Both the position numbers and the translations under genes were made by a program. Below, in pieces: positions 35,162 through 44,324 of a stretch of 64,000 nt of DNA (the stretch's first letter is position 1; each line of letters starts with the position of its first letter). The DNA comes from Virgibacillus litoralis. GTDB taxonomy: Bacteria; Bacillota; Bacilli; Bacillales; Amphibacillaceae. Below the pieces are notes generated by a model. The model did no database searches. It saw only the letters and a program-made list of their open reading frames with translations, and was not told the DNA's origin. The stretch spans positions 62,001 to 126,000 of the forward strand of contig NZ_JAGGKK010000011.1 in assembly GCF_017873675.1 (NCBI RefSeq), read 5' to 3'.

Positions 35162-35287
35162 ATGTCTAAATCCAAACAACAACAAGAACGGGAATGGAAA
35201 GACAGAAAGCAATCACAAAATCCACACGGGAAAGTTAGAACTTTTGAAGAGATAGCTGACGAAACACGGAGAGATGGGAACAAGTAG
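35162..35287 (+). CDS. 41-residue hydrophilic small protein
   Basis: MSKSKQQQEREWKDRKQSQN is followed by PHGKVRTFEEIADETRRDGNK. AAAAAGGAG lies 12 bases before ATG. No family is recognised. It is probably co-transcribed with the preceding small basic protein; a spore role is only a guess. Confidence 0.55.
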   Translation: MSKSKQQQEREWKDRKQSQNPHGKVRTFEEIADETRRDGNK

Positions 35288-35291
35288 GTAA

Positions 35292-35342
35292 GTCAAAAAA
35301 AGAGCCAAAACAGTGCAGTGAGGCAAATCCCCACTGCACTCA
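35292..35342 (-). terminator. Terminator of the aminotransferase gene
   Basis: On the - strand AGTGCAGTGG/CCTCACTGCACT is followed by GTTTTGGCTCTTTTTTT. On the + strand it would also follow the small-protein genes. Confidence 0.65.
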
Positions 35343-35400
35343 CTGTCTACAGACTTACAAGTGTTTCCGTTCATACCGACTTTTTCATCCAATTTGAATA

Positions 35401-36594
35401 CTATAAAAGGATTCGTTTGATAACTTTACTTAGTTTTTGAATTCCTTCTACTATCTCTTTTTCGTCAGCGTAACTAAATGATAGACGAAGGTATTCCGCT
35501 CCATCTTGCTGATTCAGGAAAAAATGTTTGCCTGGGATATAGGAGACACCTTCATCGAGAGCCTGGGTTAATAATTCCGATGTATCGACGCCAGCAATTT
35601 TTACCCACACAAAGTAACCACCTTCAGACACATACCAGGTGACCTGTTTTGGCATGTGCTGGTCCAATTCGGAAAGCAAGACAGTACACTTATGTTGATA
35701 TGTTTCCCTCAAGGTTTTGAGCCGTTTCTCGAAGTCATTTCTTTCTAAAAAGGAAGCCATTGTAGCTTGGGCAAATGGATGGTCTAAATCCTTTTTAAAC
35801 CAAGCCACAGCGGTAATCAATTCGGGTGCTGCAGCTATCCATCCGATTCGCATTCCCGGCGCCACTACCTTGGATAAAGAACCAAGATGCAGCACACGGC
35901 CTTCGTTATCTATTGCTTTTAATGGGTCTGCTTGTTCATGAAAGTATAATTCGCCATAAGCATCATCTTCTAAAATCAGAAAATCATATTTGGCAGCAAG
36001 CTCCAGCACATGTTTCCGGCGATCCATTGTCATCGTTGTACCTGTTGGATTTTGGAAAGTTGGGATCGTATATAAAATACGAGGAAGCGGGAGCCCTTCC
36101 CTTTTCCTTTCCGCTAACATCGCTTCTAATTTAGTTGTTTGCAGACCGTACTCATCCACTGGAATACTAATAAAGTGCTCCGTATAGTTTTGGAAGATTT
36201 CTAAAGCTTCCATGTACGTTGGCGATTCTATGGCAACGACAGTTTCATGATCCATTATAATGCGGGCAACTAGATCGATCGCCTGACATGCTCCAGATGT
36301 AATGAGAAGTTCTTCTTCTGAAACACGGATACCGCGACGTAACAACCTATCATTAATCTGCTCCTTTAGCTTTGCCATTTTAGGGCTTCCAACATAATGC
36401 AACGGTAAATCCTTCTCTTCCTCAAGCAGGCGGGTAACTGCTGCTTGAAGCTGTTCAACTGGGATAAGGTTAGGTGCAGGGAATCCAGAGCTTAAACGTA
36501 TACAACCATCTGGAAGTGTTGGCATCCATTCGCCCGGTGGGTTATTTTTAAGTGCGGCTTTCGTGCTTTCAGTGAAAAAAGATTCACTATTCAT
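35401..36594 (-). CDS. PLP-dependent aminotransferase, class I/II (2-aminoadipate/MocR-like)
   Basis: This fold-type I enzyme of about 397 residues has IRLSSGFPAPNLIP near the start, the TSGACQAIDL block, YTIPTFQNPTGTTM, LILEDDAYGELYF and the PLP-lysine motif SLSKVVAPGMRIGW. It resembles the catalytic half of MocR regulators and LysN-type 2-aminoadipate aminotransferases, but lacks a DNA-binding domain. The substrate is unknown. ATG at 36594 has AAAGGTGA about 9 bases upstream; the TTG three codons earlier abuts that site and is rejected. Confidence 0.88.
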   Translation of the reverse strand: MNSESFFTESTKAALKNNPPGEWMPTLPDGCIRLSSGFPAPNLIPVEQLQAAVTRLLEEEKDLPLHYVGSPKMAKLKEQINDRLLRRGIRVSEEELLITSGACQAIDLVARIIMDHETVVAIESPTYMEALEIFQNYTEHFISIPVDEYGLQTTKLEAMLAERKREGLPLPRILYTIPTFQNPTGTTMTMDRRKHVLELAAKYDFLILEDDAYGELYFHEQADPLKAIDNEGRVLHLGSLSKVVAPGMRIGWIAAAPELITAVAWFKKDLDHPFAQATMASFLERNDFEKRLKTLRETYQHKCTVLLSELDQHMPKQVTWYVSEGGYFVWVKIAGVDTSELLTQALDEGVSYIPGKHFFLNQQDGAEYLRLSFSYADEKEIVEGIQKLSKVIKRILL

Positions 36595-36762
36595 TTCTAT
36601 CAATCACCTTTCCATTAAAACGTGCGTTATATGGAGATCACTTTCTTCTATAATACCAAATAATAATAGAAAGCATTGGTGGCGAATACTTTTGGAGAGA
36701 AAAGTGCTAATAACATAATAATTAGCATACATTTCGCACCTGTTGTTGAAGAACACATTTTT

Positions 36763-36995
36763 TAACGGAATGAGGATCCGGTTGACTGATTAGATGGATC
36801 CTCATTCCGTTATTTCCTTGAAAATCCTCGTTTTAAGCATGGGGGCGGATCCTCATTCCGCTATTTGTCATTTTCGCCTCAAATTTGGCTGATTTTTTAC
36901 TATTAGCGGAATGAGGATTCATCTCACCCTTCCGAGAGTACCTTTTCTGCTATTTAGCGGAATGAGGATTCACTTCGATTGGTTGGCGGTCACTC
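36763..36995. repeat. Cluster of five GGATCCTCATTCCG repeats
   Basis: Copies in alternating orientation start near 36764, 36796, 36846, 36905 and 36955, with conserved spacers. The whole cluster is collinear with 25361-25590. It occupies most of the 440-bp gap between the aminotransferase and YjiH genes. Confidence 0.8.
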
Positions 36996-37046
36996 ATTCG
37001 TGTGTTTTTTATATTTTCTCCCTAAAACTGAACTCAGACTAATTCA

Positions 37047-38435
37047 CTAGAAAAATAATAAATGTGCCATTAATGCAGCAACTGGCAACGTCACGACTGT
37101 TCTTTGCAGGAAAATAATAAACAGTTGCGCAAATGAAACTGGAATTTTTGATTTTATTAATAGTATGCCAATTTCTGACATGTAGATTAATTGGGATAGG
37201 GACATTACACCTATAACAAAACGAGTAAGCTCTGACTCAATCCCACTTCCAATTACAGCTGGTAAAAACATATCTGCAAAACCAACAAGCATTGCAGGTG
37301 CAGCAGCTTGAGCCTCTGGAATTTGCAGTAATTGAAGTAATGGCACAAAAGGATATGATAAGTAATTAAAGATAGGCGTAAACTCCGCAATAACAAGTGC
37401 AACCGTTCCTAACGCCATCACCAATGGTATTAAAGCAAACCAAATATCGATCACATTCTGTACCCCGCTTTTTATAACACCGGGATAACTCTTGACCTGG
37501 TCTGCTTTTTCAACAGCCTGTTTTAATCCCCAGCGAAAACTAGATACCCCTTCTGGCACAACTTCATCTATTTGTTTCCCAACTGGCTCATAATACGTAT
37601 TTTTCTTAATTGACAAAGGCGGGACCCTTGGACAAATAATAGCAGCAATTACTCCTGTTACAATTACGGTAAAATAAAACTGGATAAACATATGGTCAAT
37701 ATTTAAAAACCTTGCAATTACAAGACTAAAGGCAATCGAAGCAATCGAAAAGTTCGTTGCAACTACAGATGCTTCACGTTTTGTATAATAACCAGATTCA
37801 TATTGTTGTGTGGTTAATAATACACCCACTGTTCCACTTCCCATCCATGATGCTAAGGCATCAACAGAGGAACGTCCAGGCAATTTAAATAAAGGAAACA
37901 TTACTCTACGTACCAATGTTCCGATAAAATCCATCAACCCAAATTGAAGTAAAAGAGGCATAAATAAACAAGCAAATAAAAACCACACCATTAATACCGG
38001 TATCAAATCATATAGTACTACCCCGCCCGTAACACTCGACCAAATAAATTCAGGACCTATTTGATTCAATGTAAAGACAGCAAATAATGCGCCAATACAT
38101 CTCAGGGATAACCAGAATGGCGTAATATCAAATAAAGCCGTTAAGAATGCGCTCTTTTTAACCGCATCTATAGTTGTAAACTTAACGATAAAACTACCAG
38201 CAGCAGAAATACAGAGGATAATTGTCATTATTGAAGGAATATAATCAGCTATCGCTCCCTGTAAACCATCCGCTAAAACCCCTAATCCTATTGTTACTTT
38301 TCCATTTACAGAAATAGGGACTAAAAATAGTAAAACTCCAATTAATGAGGGAAGCCAAAAGGCCATATATTGTTTGGCTGTAAACTCCTTTTTGTTCGCA
38401 ACTTCTTCTGCCTGTTGTAGTTTTTCATTTAACAT
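37047..38435 (-). CDS. YjiH-family membrane protein (nucleoside-recognition Gate domains)
   Basis: The protein of about 462 residues has 9-11 hydrophobic segments. Two Gate-type stretches are present (WMGSGTVGVLLTTQQYESGYYTKREASVVAT in the middle, written here only by its ends WMGSG and REASVVAT, and FADMFLPAVIGSGIESELTRF near the end). The family is conserved in Firmicutes and of unknown transport function; related Gate proteins act in sporulation or nucleoside uptake. GGGGAGAG fixes ATG at 38435. Confidence 0.82.
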   Translation of the reverse strand: MLNEKLQQAEEVANKKEFTAKQYMAFWLPSLIGVLLFLVPISVNGKVTIGLGVLADGLQGAIADYIPSIMTIILCISAAGSFIVKFTTIDAVKKSAFLTALFDITPFWLSLRCIGALFAVFTLNQIGPEFIWSSVTGGVVLYDLIPVLMVWFLFACLFMPLLLQFGLMDFIGTLVRRVMFPLFKLPGRSSVDALASWMGSGTVGVLLTTQQYESGYYTKREASVVATNFSIASIAFSLVIARFLNIDHMFIQFYFTVIVTGVIAAIICPRVPPLSIKKNTYYEPVGKQIDEVVPEGVSSFRWGLKQAVEKADQVKSYPGVIKSGVQNVIDIWFALIPLVMALGTVALVIAEFTPIFNYLSYPFVPLLQLLQIPEAQAAAPAMLVGFADMFLPAVIGSGIESELTRFVIGVMSLSQLIYMSEIGILLIKSKIPVSFAQLFIIFLQRTVVTLPVAALMAHLLFF

Positions 38436-38578
38436 GAAGACTCTCCCCAACTTCTTTATATTTTAAGTAGATATTCTTGAGCGTACTATTTCCGTTTAGC
38501 TTAATAACTCAAAATATACATTAATTTGTATAAATATGCAACAGTGTATTTTATCTTGCTCCGTGTGATTTATCTTAC

Positions 38579-38628
38579 TAATAAGCCTGTTTTCTTTATA
38601 AATAACTAGAAAACAGGCTTTTGGAGTA
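38579..38628. terminator. Hairpin upstream of the YjiH gene
   Basis: AAGCCTGTTTTCT/AGAAAACAGGCTT is a 13-bp perfect stem with a 12-base loop and a short T-run on +. It lies in the 480-bp gap between the divergent YjiH and ClC genes, with no gene ending nearby, so it may be a relic or a leader structure. The remainder of the gap is AT-rich and featureless. Confidence 0.5.
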
Positions 38629-38930
38629 AATAAATAAATGTATAAAATATAGTATATTTTTTGAATTTTTTTTAATTTGCTCCGGTTTGCTTCAAAAACT
38701 TTGCTCCCTTCATATAGAAAAGCACATCTGTTTGTAGTACGGTTCTTCGTGGTAAATCTAAATGAGGTTTTTCAAATTAGTGTGTTAAAAAACCTTTATT
38801 TAAACTGAATTAATGGGTTGATCCCTTTTTGCTTCTTTCATAATTGGCTATTCAATATTTAATTTAATAATAATAATACGATAGGCAACAATAGAATTGA
38901 ATTTCCCAAAGGAAAGAGGCGAATTGGTGA

Positions 38931-40232
38931 ATGCTCTTAAAGTATAAATACTTTTTTTCAGTTCTCTGTCAATGGATTATCTTTGGAAGCATAATTGGTA
39001 TAGTTGTTGGCTCGACAACCTATTTCCTTTTAGAAATAAACGATTATCTAGGAGATGATATACGATTAAAAAGGGATTGGCTTATCTTCCTTCTCCCCTT
39101 TGGAGGAATTATCATAGGATACATATATATGAACTACGGAAAGGTACTTTTGAATAATACTTTGAATGACACTGCTGAACTAAATAATCTGGTGATAGAC
39201 TCAGTTCATGGAACAAAAGAGGTACCGCGGAGAATGGGACCTATCGTTTATTTCGCGACTTTTATCACAGTCCTTTTTGGAGGTTCAACTGGAAGAGAAG
39301 GTGCAGCTGTCCAAATGGGAGGAAGTGTCGCTGCTGCGGTAAACAAATTTTTTAAGGTTAACATATTCGACAAGAGACTTTTAATGATGAGCGGGATAAG
39401 TGCTGGTTTTGGTGCTGCATTTGGAGCACCTATCACAGGTGCTGTTTTTGGCATGGAGATGACTGCTTTAGGAAAGCTGAAATTTGAAGCACTTGTTCCT
39501 TGTCTTACGGCAAGCTTTGTTGGTCATTATGTTACTACAGCAGCATGGGGACATAAACACAAAGAATTTATAATACATACTGTACCGGAAATATCTATTA
39601 GTACATTTATAATAGTTATTCTTCTATCAGTCATTTTTAGCCTAATAAGTATTTTATACTGTCAGTTGAGGCATGGGATAGAAAAATTCTCTGAGAAACT
39701 TTTCAAAAAAAATCATATGAAGCGAGCCTTTTTTGGAGGTATTGTCATTGTAGTATTAACTTTAATCGTTAGTTCACAAGATTACAATGGCCGAGGATTA
39801 CAGATGTTAGAACAATCTTTTATAGAAGACGTTCCACCCTTTGCTTTCCTGGCCAAGCTAATATTTACAGCAGTGACTCTTGGTACCGGCTTCGTTGGCG
39901 GTGAAGCCATACCTTTATTTTTCATTGGAGCAACATTAGGCAATACCTTACATACATTCATCGATTTACCTATGTCATTTCTCGCTGCATTGGGATTAAT
40001 TGCTGTTTTTAGTGGAGGGGCTAATACCCCTATAGCAGCATTCCTGCTGGCAATGGAGATGTTTGATGGAAAAGGGTTAGAGTACTTTTTTGTTGCTTGT
40101 TTAGTCAGCTATCTATTCTCAGGACACCATGGACTATGGCCATCTCAAAAAATATATGAGCCTAAAAGCAGGTTATATAATACTCTTCGCGCGGAAACTA
40201 TTGAAAACGTTGAAAAAAAGAAAAAACTTTAG
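38931..40232 (+). CDS. ClC-family chloride channel/transporter
   Basis: The 433-residue protein has the three anion-selectivity signatures: GGSTGREGAAVQMGG (about 119-133, including the gating-type Glu), GFGAAFGAPITGAVFGMEM, and GTGFVGGEAIPLFFIGATLG. It is the short type without CBS domains. Such proteins exchange chloride or fluoride for protons or conduct anions. The ATG has an AGAGGCG-type site at rather long spacing. It is followed by a terminator and then DUF421. Confidence 0.9.
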   Translation: MLLKYKYFFSVLCQWIIFGSIIGIVVGSTTYFLLEINDYLGDDIRLKRDWLIFLLPFGGIIIGYIYMNYGKVLLNNTLNDTAELNNLVIDSVHGTKEVPRRMGPIVYFATFITVLFGGSTGREGAAVQMGGSVAAAVNKFFKVNIFDKRLLMMSGISAGFGAAFGAPITGAVFGMEMTALGKLKFEALVPCLTASFVGHYVTTAAWGHKHKEFIIHTVPEISISTFIIVILLSVIFSLISILYCQLRHGIEKFSEKLFKKNHMKRAFFGGIVIVVLTLIVSSQDYNGRGLQMLEQSFIEDVPPFAFLAKLIFTAVTLGTGFVGGEAIPLFFIGATLGNTLHTFIDLPMSFLAALGLIAVFSGGANTPIAAFLLAMEMFDGKGLEYFFVACLVSYLFSGHHGLWPSQKIYEPKSRLYNTLRAETIENVEKKKKL

Positions 40233-40233
40233 A

Positions 40234-40281
40234 AAACTAGACGTAAAACAGCAATATGCTGCCGTTTTATTGCTCTAGTTC
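40234..40281 (+). terminator. Terminator of the ClC gene
   Basis: The outer stem AACTAGA/TCTAGTT encloses the inner AAAACAGCA/GCTGCCGTTTT. Confidence 0.7.
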
Positions 40282-40403
40282 TATAAAGACACTTCACTAA
40301 AGAATAAAGTAAAGGATTTCATCCACAATAAACAAATAGATATTAAACCAGAATGAGTCAACCGTAAGTATATTTTAGTAACATTTGAAAAGAGGGGATC
40401 CTA

Positions 40404-41015
40404 TTGGATTTACACTTCATATGGAAAGCTGTCGTCGTCGTGATAGGAGGAATCCTGATTTTACGGTTAGCTGGAAGAAAATCAGTCTCACAGCTTACTG
40501 TTGCTCAGACCGTCATGATGATAGCTGTTGGATCATTAATTATTCAACCTGTTGGCGATAGGAACATTTGGATTACAATGCTGATTACATTTTTAATGGT
40601 AGCTACACTTCTTTTTATTGAGTATATCGTTTTGAAATCGAATGCTCTTGAAACTTTAATTTATGGTAAAGGACTTGTAGTAGTTGAAAATGGCCAAATT
40701 AATGAAAGTAATTTAAAGAAGCTGCGGTTAACGGTTGATATGCTTGAAGTACGAATGAGACAACAAAACATTCAGCATTTTACTGATTTACAATGGGCTA
40801 CTATAGAATCGAACGGTCAGTTAGGATATATGTTAAAGCCTGATAAACAATACGCTACTAAAGAGGATATTGAGATGCTTAAATCGATGATTGAATCAAA
40901 TCAATCTAATCCTCCAAATGAACCATCAAAAACAAAAACAAGTGTGTCAGATAACATATTTACTGAGGTTAAAAATAGAAAGCATAAAGAAAAACCTAAA
41001 GAGAATTTGGATTAA
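40404..41015 (+). CDS. DUF421 (YetF/YcaP) membrane protein
   Basis: The 203-residue protein has three N-terminal membrane helices (about 5-80) and then a YetF C-terminal domain, with LAGRKSVSQLTVAQTVMMIAVGS, VVVENGQINESNLKKLRLTVDML and LGYMLKPDKQYAT. The tail after residue 165 is hydrophilic and lysine-rich. YetF-type proteins are spore membrane or envelope proteins without a defined biochemical role. The start is TTG at 40404, 8 bases after AGGGG. Confidence 0.85.
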   Translation: MDLHFIWKAVVVVIGGILILRLAGRKSVSQLTVAQTVMMIAVGSLIIQPVGDRNIWITMLITFLMVATLLFIEYIVLKSNALETLIYGKGLVVVENGQINESNLKKLRLTVDMLEVRMRQQNIQHFTDLQWATIESNGQLGYMLKPDKQYATKEDIEMLKSMIESNQSNPPNEPSKTKTSVSDNIFTEVKNRKHKEKPKENLD

Positions 41016-41084
41016 CAGTAATGATAAAAAATTCCAACTAAGCATGATGATTTACGTTTTCTCACTTTTATGATGATTGATTGG

Positions 41085-41230
41085 AGCGGAGGGCAGTCAC
41101 TCCTGCGGGAACAGCACGTGTCCGAAAACCTCGATTAGGTGCGCCTGCGTCTTCTAGTAACGCTTCGAAGTACCCGATTGCGATAAACATTTCGAGGTTG
41201 TAGTGCTTCGTTTTTCAGTTTGGTAGATTA
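41085..41230. repeat. GC-rich intergenic repeat fragment
   Basis: TTGATTGGAGCGGAGGGCAG and ACTCCTGCGGGAACAGCACG belong to the same kind of Bacillaceae GC-rich repeat as 13480-13880. Only one arm is clear. It fills part of the 520-bp gap between the DUF421 gene and lrgB. Confidence 0.55.
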
Positions 41231-41345
41231 GGATGTCCGTTTCATTCTGCATTAGATCACTCTTTTTATTTCTTTTTTCTATTATTATATCATTTTATTA
41301 CCTAATTAATTAACATAATCAGGAACATTTGTTCTTGTATTTGTT

Positions 41346-41439
41346 ATTAGAAAACTTGGCTTATCGCCAATCCTTAATGGCGAAAGCCTTAGTTGCACTT
41401 ATGCAGTAAGAAAGTATTTATACTTTCTTATCTGCCAAA
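41346..41439 (+). repeat. Two-hairpin dispersed repeat, copy 5
   Basis: TTAGAAAACTT is followed by hairpin 1 (GGCTTATCGCCA pairing with TGGCGAAAGCC), the core TTAGTTGCACTTATGCAG, and hairpin 2 (GTAAGAAAGTATTTATAC region closing at TACTTTCTTATCTGC). This is the most complete copy in the window. Confidence 0.75.
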
Positions 41440-41536
41440 AAATCCTTCAAACTTGTAATAGTTTAAAGGAATTAAAATCACATCATCTATATTGAACAAG
41501 AATTAGCGAAATGCTTTTGCTGCAGTGACAAATCCC

Positions 41537-42226
41537 TTACATCAAAACCGCAACCAGCCCAGGCGTTATAACCGATACAACCACCGCACTGACAACCATT
41601 GCAATCGTGCTGACTGATCCTGCGAGCTGGTTTTGTTCCATAATGGTTGCTGTTCCGATGGCATGTGATGCACTACCCATCCCGACACCGCGTCCAATTG
41701 GGTGAGTAATCCGGAAATACTTCATAACTGTTGAGCTGATTAGCACCCCGCCAATTCCCGCTATCATCACAAAAACTGCCGCCAAAGGTGTTGCTCCGCC
41801 AAGCGTGTCCGTGATGGCCATGGCCACCGGAGTAGTAACGGATTTTGGAGCAAGTGAATGGATAATTAGCTGATCAACCCCCGCCCATTTAGCTAGTAAA
41901 ACACCTGTTGACACGCCAACTCCTGCTCCTAGTATCGTTCCGCTAAGAATAGGCACCAGCAATTTTTTCAATATTCTTCGCCGCTGATAAACCGGATAGG
42001 CGAGCGCCACAATCGCAGGACCTAGCATATGGTCTATCCATTCCCCACCACGCATGTAGGTATCATAAGGAACTTGAAACGCCAATAATATAGCAATGAT
42101 GATAACCGTAGCTATAATGATAGGTATGGTAAATGCAGAATTGAACTTCTTGTATATATAGACTGCCGCAGCATATATCCCAACTGTACCGGTAATAGCG
42201 GCAATGGCAATTAGGCTATCCATCAT
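41537..42226 (-). CDS. lrgB: LrgB/CidB-family membrane protein
   Basis: The 229-residue protein has 6-7 helices and the LrgB blocks LAPKSVTTPVAMAITDTLGG and GVGMGSASHAIGTATIMEQ. With LrgA it forms the pair first linked to murein hydrolase control and autolysis, and shown in B. subtilis (PftAB) to move pyruvate. Its start overlaps the end of lrgA by 11 bp, so the two are co-translated. Confidence 0.9.
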   Translation of the reverse strand: MMDSLIAIAAITGTVGIYAAAVYIYKKFNSAFTIPIIIATVIIIAILLAFQVPYDTYMRGGEWIDHMLGPAIVALAYPVYQRRRILKKLLVPILSGTILGAGVGVSTGVLLAKWAGVDQLIIHSLAPKSVTTPVAMAITDTLGGATPLAAVFVMIAGIGGVLISSTVMKYFRITHPIGRGVGMGSASHAIGTATIMEQNQLAGSVSTIAMVVSAVVVSVITPGLVAVLM

Positions 42227-42590
42227 GTTCTACTTCCTTCCCACGCATCATCCATTGCGTCACAAGTCCTGATCCTGCCATCACAAGCACCGTACTCACG
42301 AGAACGATCACAATCAGGAAAAATCCCTTCCCGGAAAAGACCTTGTAATAATTTATGATCCCAACCGTTGCCGGAATGAAAAACAGCGTTAAATGTTTCA
42401 CAAAAAAATCGGCACCCTTTTCAACCCACACGTCCTTTACAACATTTGTTGAGAGAAGGATAAACAGAATAATTAACCCGATGACACTCCCGGGCACAAA
42501 TAAATTCAGTGCTTCCTGAATCCATTGTCCGATTAAGTAGATTCCATATAAAAAAGCAATTTGGATAATTATTTTACATACCTTCAGCAC
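42216..42590 (-). CDS. lrgA: LrgA/CidA-family holin-like membrane protein
   Basis: The 124-residue protein has four helices and the LrgA signature FVPGSVIGLIILFILL, with FFVKHLTLFFIPATVGI following. It is the partner of LrgB. The start is assigned to GTG at 42590 with only a weak upstream site (GAAAGAAGTG). No LytSR or LysR regulator lies next to the pair. A partial two-hairpin repeat lies directly upstream in the leader. Confidence 0.88.
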   Translation of the reverse strand: MLKVCKIIIQIAFLYGIYLIGQWIQEALNLFVPGSVIGLIILFILLSTNVVKDVWVEKGADFFVKHLTLFFIPATVGIINYYKVFSGKGFFLIVIVLVSTVLVMAGSGLVTQWMMRGKEVEHDG

Positions 42591-42616
42591 TTGACGACAC
42601 TTCTTTCAAAAAATAG

Positions 42617-42660
42617 TAGAAAGCTATAGTTGCACTTATGCAGTAAGAAAACTGCCGATA
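42617..42660 (+). repeat. Two-hairpin dispersed repeat, partial copy 6
   Basis: AAAGCTATAGTTGCACTTAT followed by GCAGTAAGAAAACTGC: the core and a collapsed second hairpin remain. It lies in the leader of lrgA. Confidence 0.6.
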
Positions 42661-42904
42661 AATTCTATCATAGATTGATTCAGACTTTTTGAAAAGTGAA
42701 ACAGGCTCCATACTGACAAATATATAGTAACGTACAGACTGTACCAGCGATGAGTCATCCTGCAAAATCATAATATCGTTTAGGACTACCCTTCTTTATA
42801 CTATAATCGAATTTCCTTATAAAAAGGTGGCATATAACTATTAATAATTTTTCCATTCAAAATGCCACTATTTACAGAACAAAAACGATTATAGTAGTGA
42901 ATAG

Positions 42905-42961
42905 AGTGGGGCTAACTGCTTTCATCAGTCACCAGGCATATGAAGCAATAGCTCCGCTTGA
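42905..42961. repeat. Long imperfect hairpin
   Basis: GGGGCTAACTGCTTTCAT pairs with ATGAAGCAATAGCTCC around a 14-base loop. It has no T-run. It lies in the 460-bp gap before the staygreen pseudogene; no other feature was recognised in that gap apart from the partial repeat at its left side. Confidence 0.35.
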
Positions 42962-43058
42962 CCAACCCGCTCTCATTAGATGGAACAAGCAAATATCCTA
43001 GTATAAATGATTAATAGACATCATACTATTAAGAAAAAAGTGTTGGGAAGTGTTTACT

Positions 43059-43463
43059 TTGAGCATGTTAAACCCCGATAAACTTTATGTTGAGTTTAGA
43101 GAAGGAATTACCTCTACAGAACCTATAATCCATAGGCGCTACACATTGACCCATTCGGATATTACTGCAGAGCTTTTTTTGACAATTGGATTAAGCTTTG
43201 CCTGGGATAAAATTAGCCCTATGAGAGATGAAGTACTTGGTGAGTGGACTATAAATAGAGGTTGCTATGTATATAATGTGTATTTAGATGTAGATGGACA
43301 ATCTGATCAGACTGTTGCAACAAAACGAAATGACATATTTAGACGTGAATTACCACTTGCCTAGAAAGCAATCAGATATGGAGACAGGAGATTTTTCATT
43401 TCACATCCTGAGTTGAATAAGATAGAAAATTGGGGTACTTTTGCAGAGTATAGTAAGCTCTGA
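43059..43463 (+). pseudogene. Staygreen-family gene, interrupted copy
   Basis: The first 102 codons (TTG start after GGGAAGTG) are about 90 percent identical to the intact gene at 54805 and include VEFREGIT, IIHRRYTLTHSDITAE and RDEVLGEW. A TTG codon has become TAG at 43362-43364. After the stop the frame continues (KAIRYGDRRFF, then IENWGTF) to a TGA at 43461, but 48 bp are missing in frame. The deletion endpoints are TCCTGAG-TGAATA and TCCTCAG-TGAATA in the intact copy. Confidence 0.85.
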
Positions 43464-43484
43464 ATGACACTTTAATTTTAACGA

Positions 43485-43524
43485 TGAAAAAGAGCATCAA
43501 AATTGCGTTGCAATTCAATGCTCA
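43485..43524 (-). terminator. Probable terminator of the ArsR/AHSA1/DHFR-like operon
   Basis: On the - strand GAGCAT...GCAATT and AATTGC...ATGCTC pair and are followed by CTTTTTC, about 190 bp beyond the last gene. Confidence 0.5.
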
Positions 43525-43712
43525 GTTATGTTGTATGTTTAATGTTTGTACTTCAAAATTGAACTACTTCCTCTGGAAATCGGAGCGGTTTTCTCTAAAA
43601 GACTACAAAAGACATTCAATTTTCTATACTTTTTCTCAATGAATAACCTTTTGTATGGTGTAATGCCTGATGGCAAATAAAATATGGTAATTCGAAACGA
43701 AATATTTTAAAC

Positions 43713-44312
43713 TTATTTAACAACTCGATACTGCAGATGAGTAGCTTTGGAAGTATCCATTATGGTGACGGGTTCAAGTAGAACATGCTCGTCTCCAAGC
43801 TTTTCGAATAATGGAATACCTTCACCAAACAGTACGGGGACGAGATGAATCGATATCTCATCGACCAGCCCAGCCGATATGAACTGTTGGGCGGTGTCCG
43901 CACCACCCATGACAGAAACGACTTTACCGTTCGCTGCTTTCTTCGCCTGTTCCAGAGCACTTTCAATTCCATTCACAAACGTGTACACACTATTCTCCGG
44001 AACATTCTCTGGGGTCTGATGTGTGAGAACAAAAACAGGAATACGAGCGGGCCCCGTTGGTCCATTTGCACCCCACCACCGAAGGGAATCATCGTATGTA
44101 ACTCGTCCGGTGATAACCGCCCCTAGACCTTGGCCGGCTTCTTCAAGAAGCTTGCGGTTACGACTGTCTTCATCGTCCATCACCCATCCGTGCAGTCGCT
44201 CTCCACCAGCCCCCATCGGTTCTTCTGCAGAACGATTTGAAGCCGCTATGAATCCATCCAGTGACATACTGATATCAAAGACTACTTTACTCTTCGTGCT
44301 ATTATTTGTCAT
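43713..44312 (-). CDS. Dihydrofolate reductase/RibD C-terminal-family protein
   Basis: The 199-residue protein starts the domain with VVFDISMSLDGFIA, followed by GAVITGRVTYDDSLRWWG, PVFVLTH and VVSVMGGADTAQQFISAGLVDEISIHLVPVLFGEG-type blocks (given here by their ends). This is the RibD_C/YwjB-like group, whose members are mostly uncharacterised NADPH-type reductases. AGGAGG precedes ATG. It is the third gene of a run with an ArsR regulator and an AHSA1 protein, a common association in Firmicutes that suggests response to a small molecule. Confidence 0.88.
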   Translation of the reverse strand: MTNNSTKSKVVFDISMSLDGFIAASNRSAEEPMGAGGERLHGWVMDDEDSRNRKLLEEAGQGLGAVITGRVTYDDSLRWWGANGPTGPARIPVFVLTHQTPENVPENSVYTFVNGIESALEQAKKAANGKVVSVMGGADTAQQFISAGLVDEISIHLVPVLFGEGIPLFEKLGDEHVLLEPVTIMDTSKATHLQYRVVK

Positions 44313-44324
44313 TAAATACTCCTC

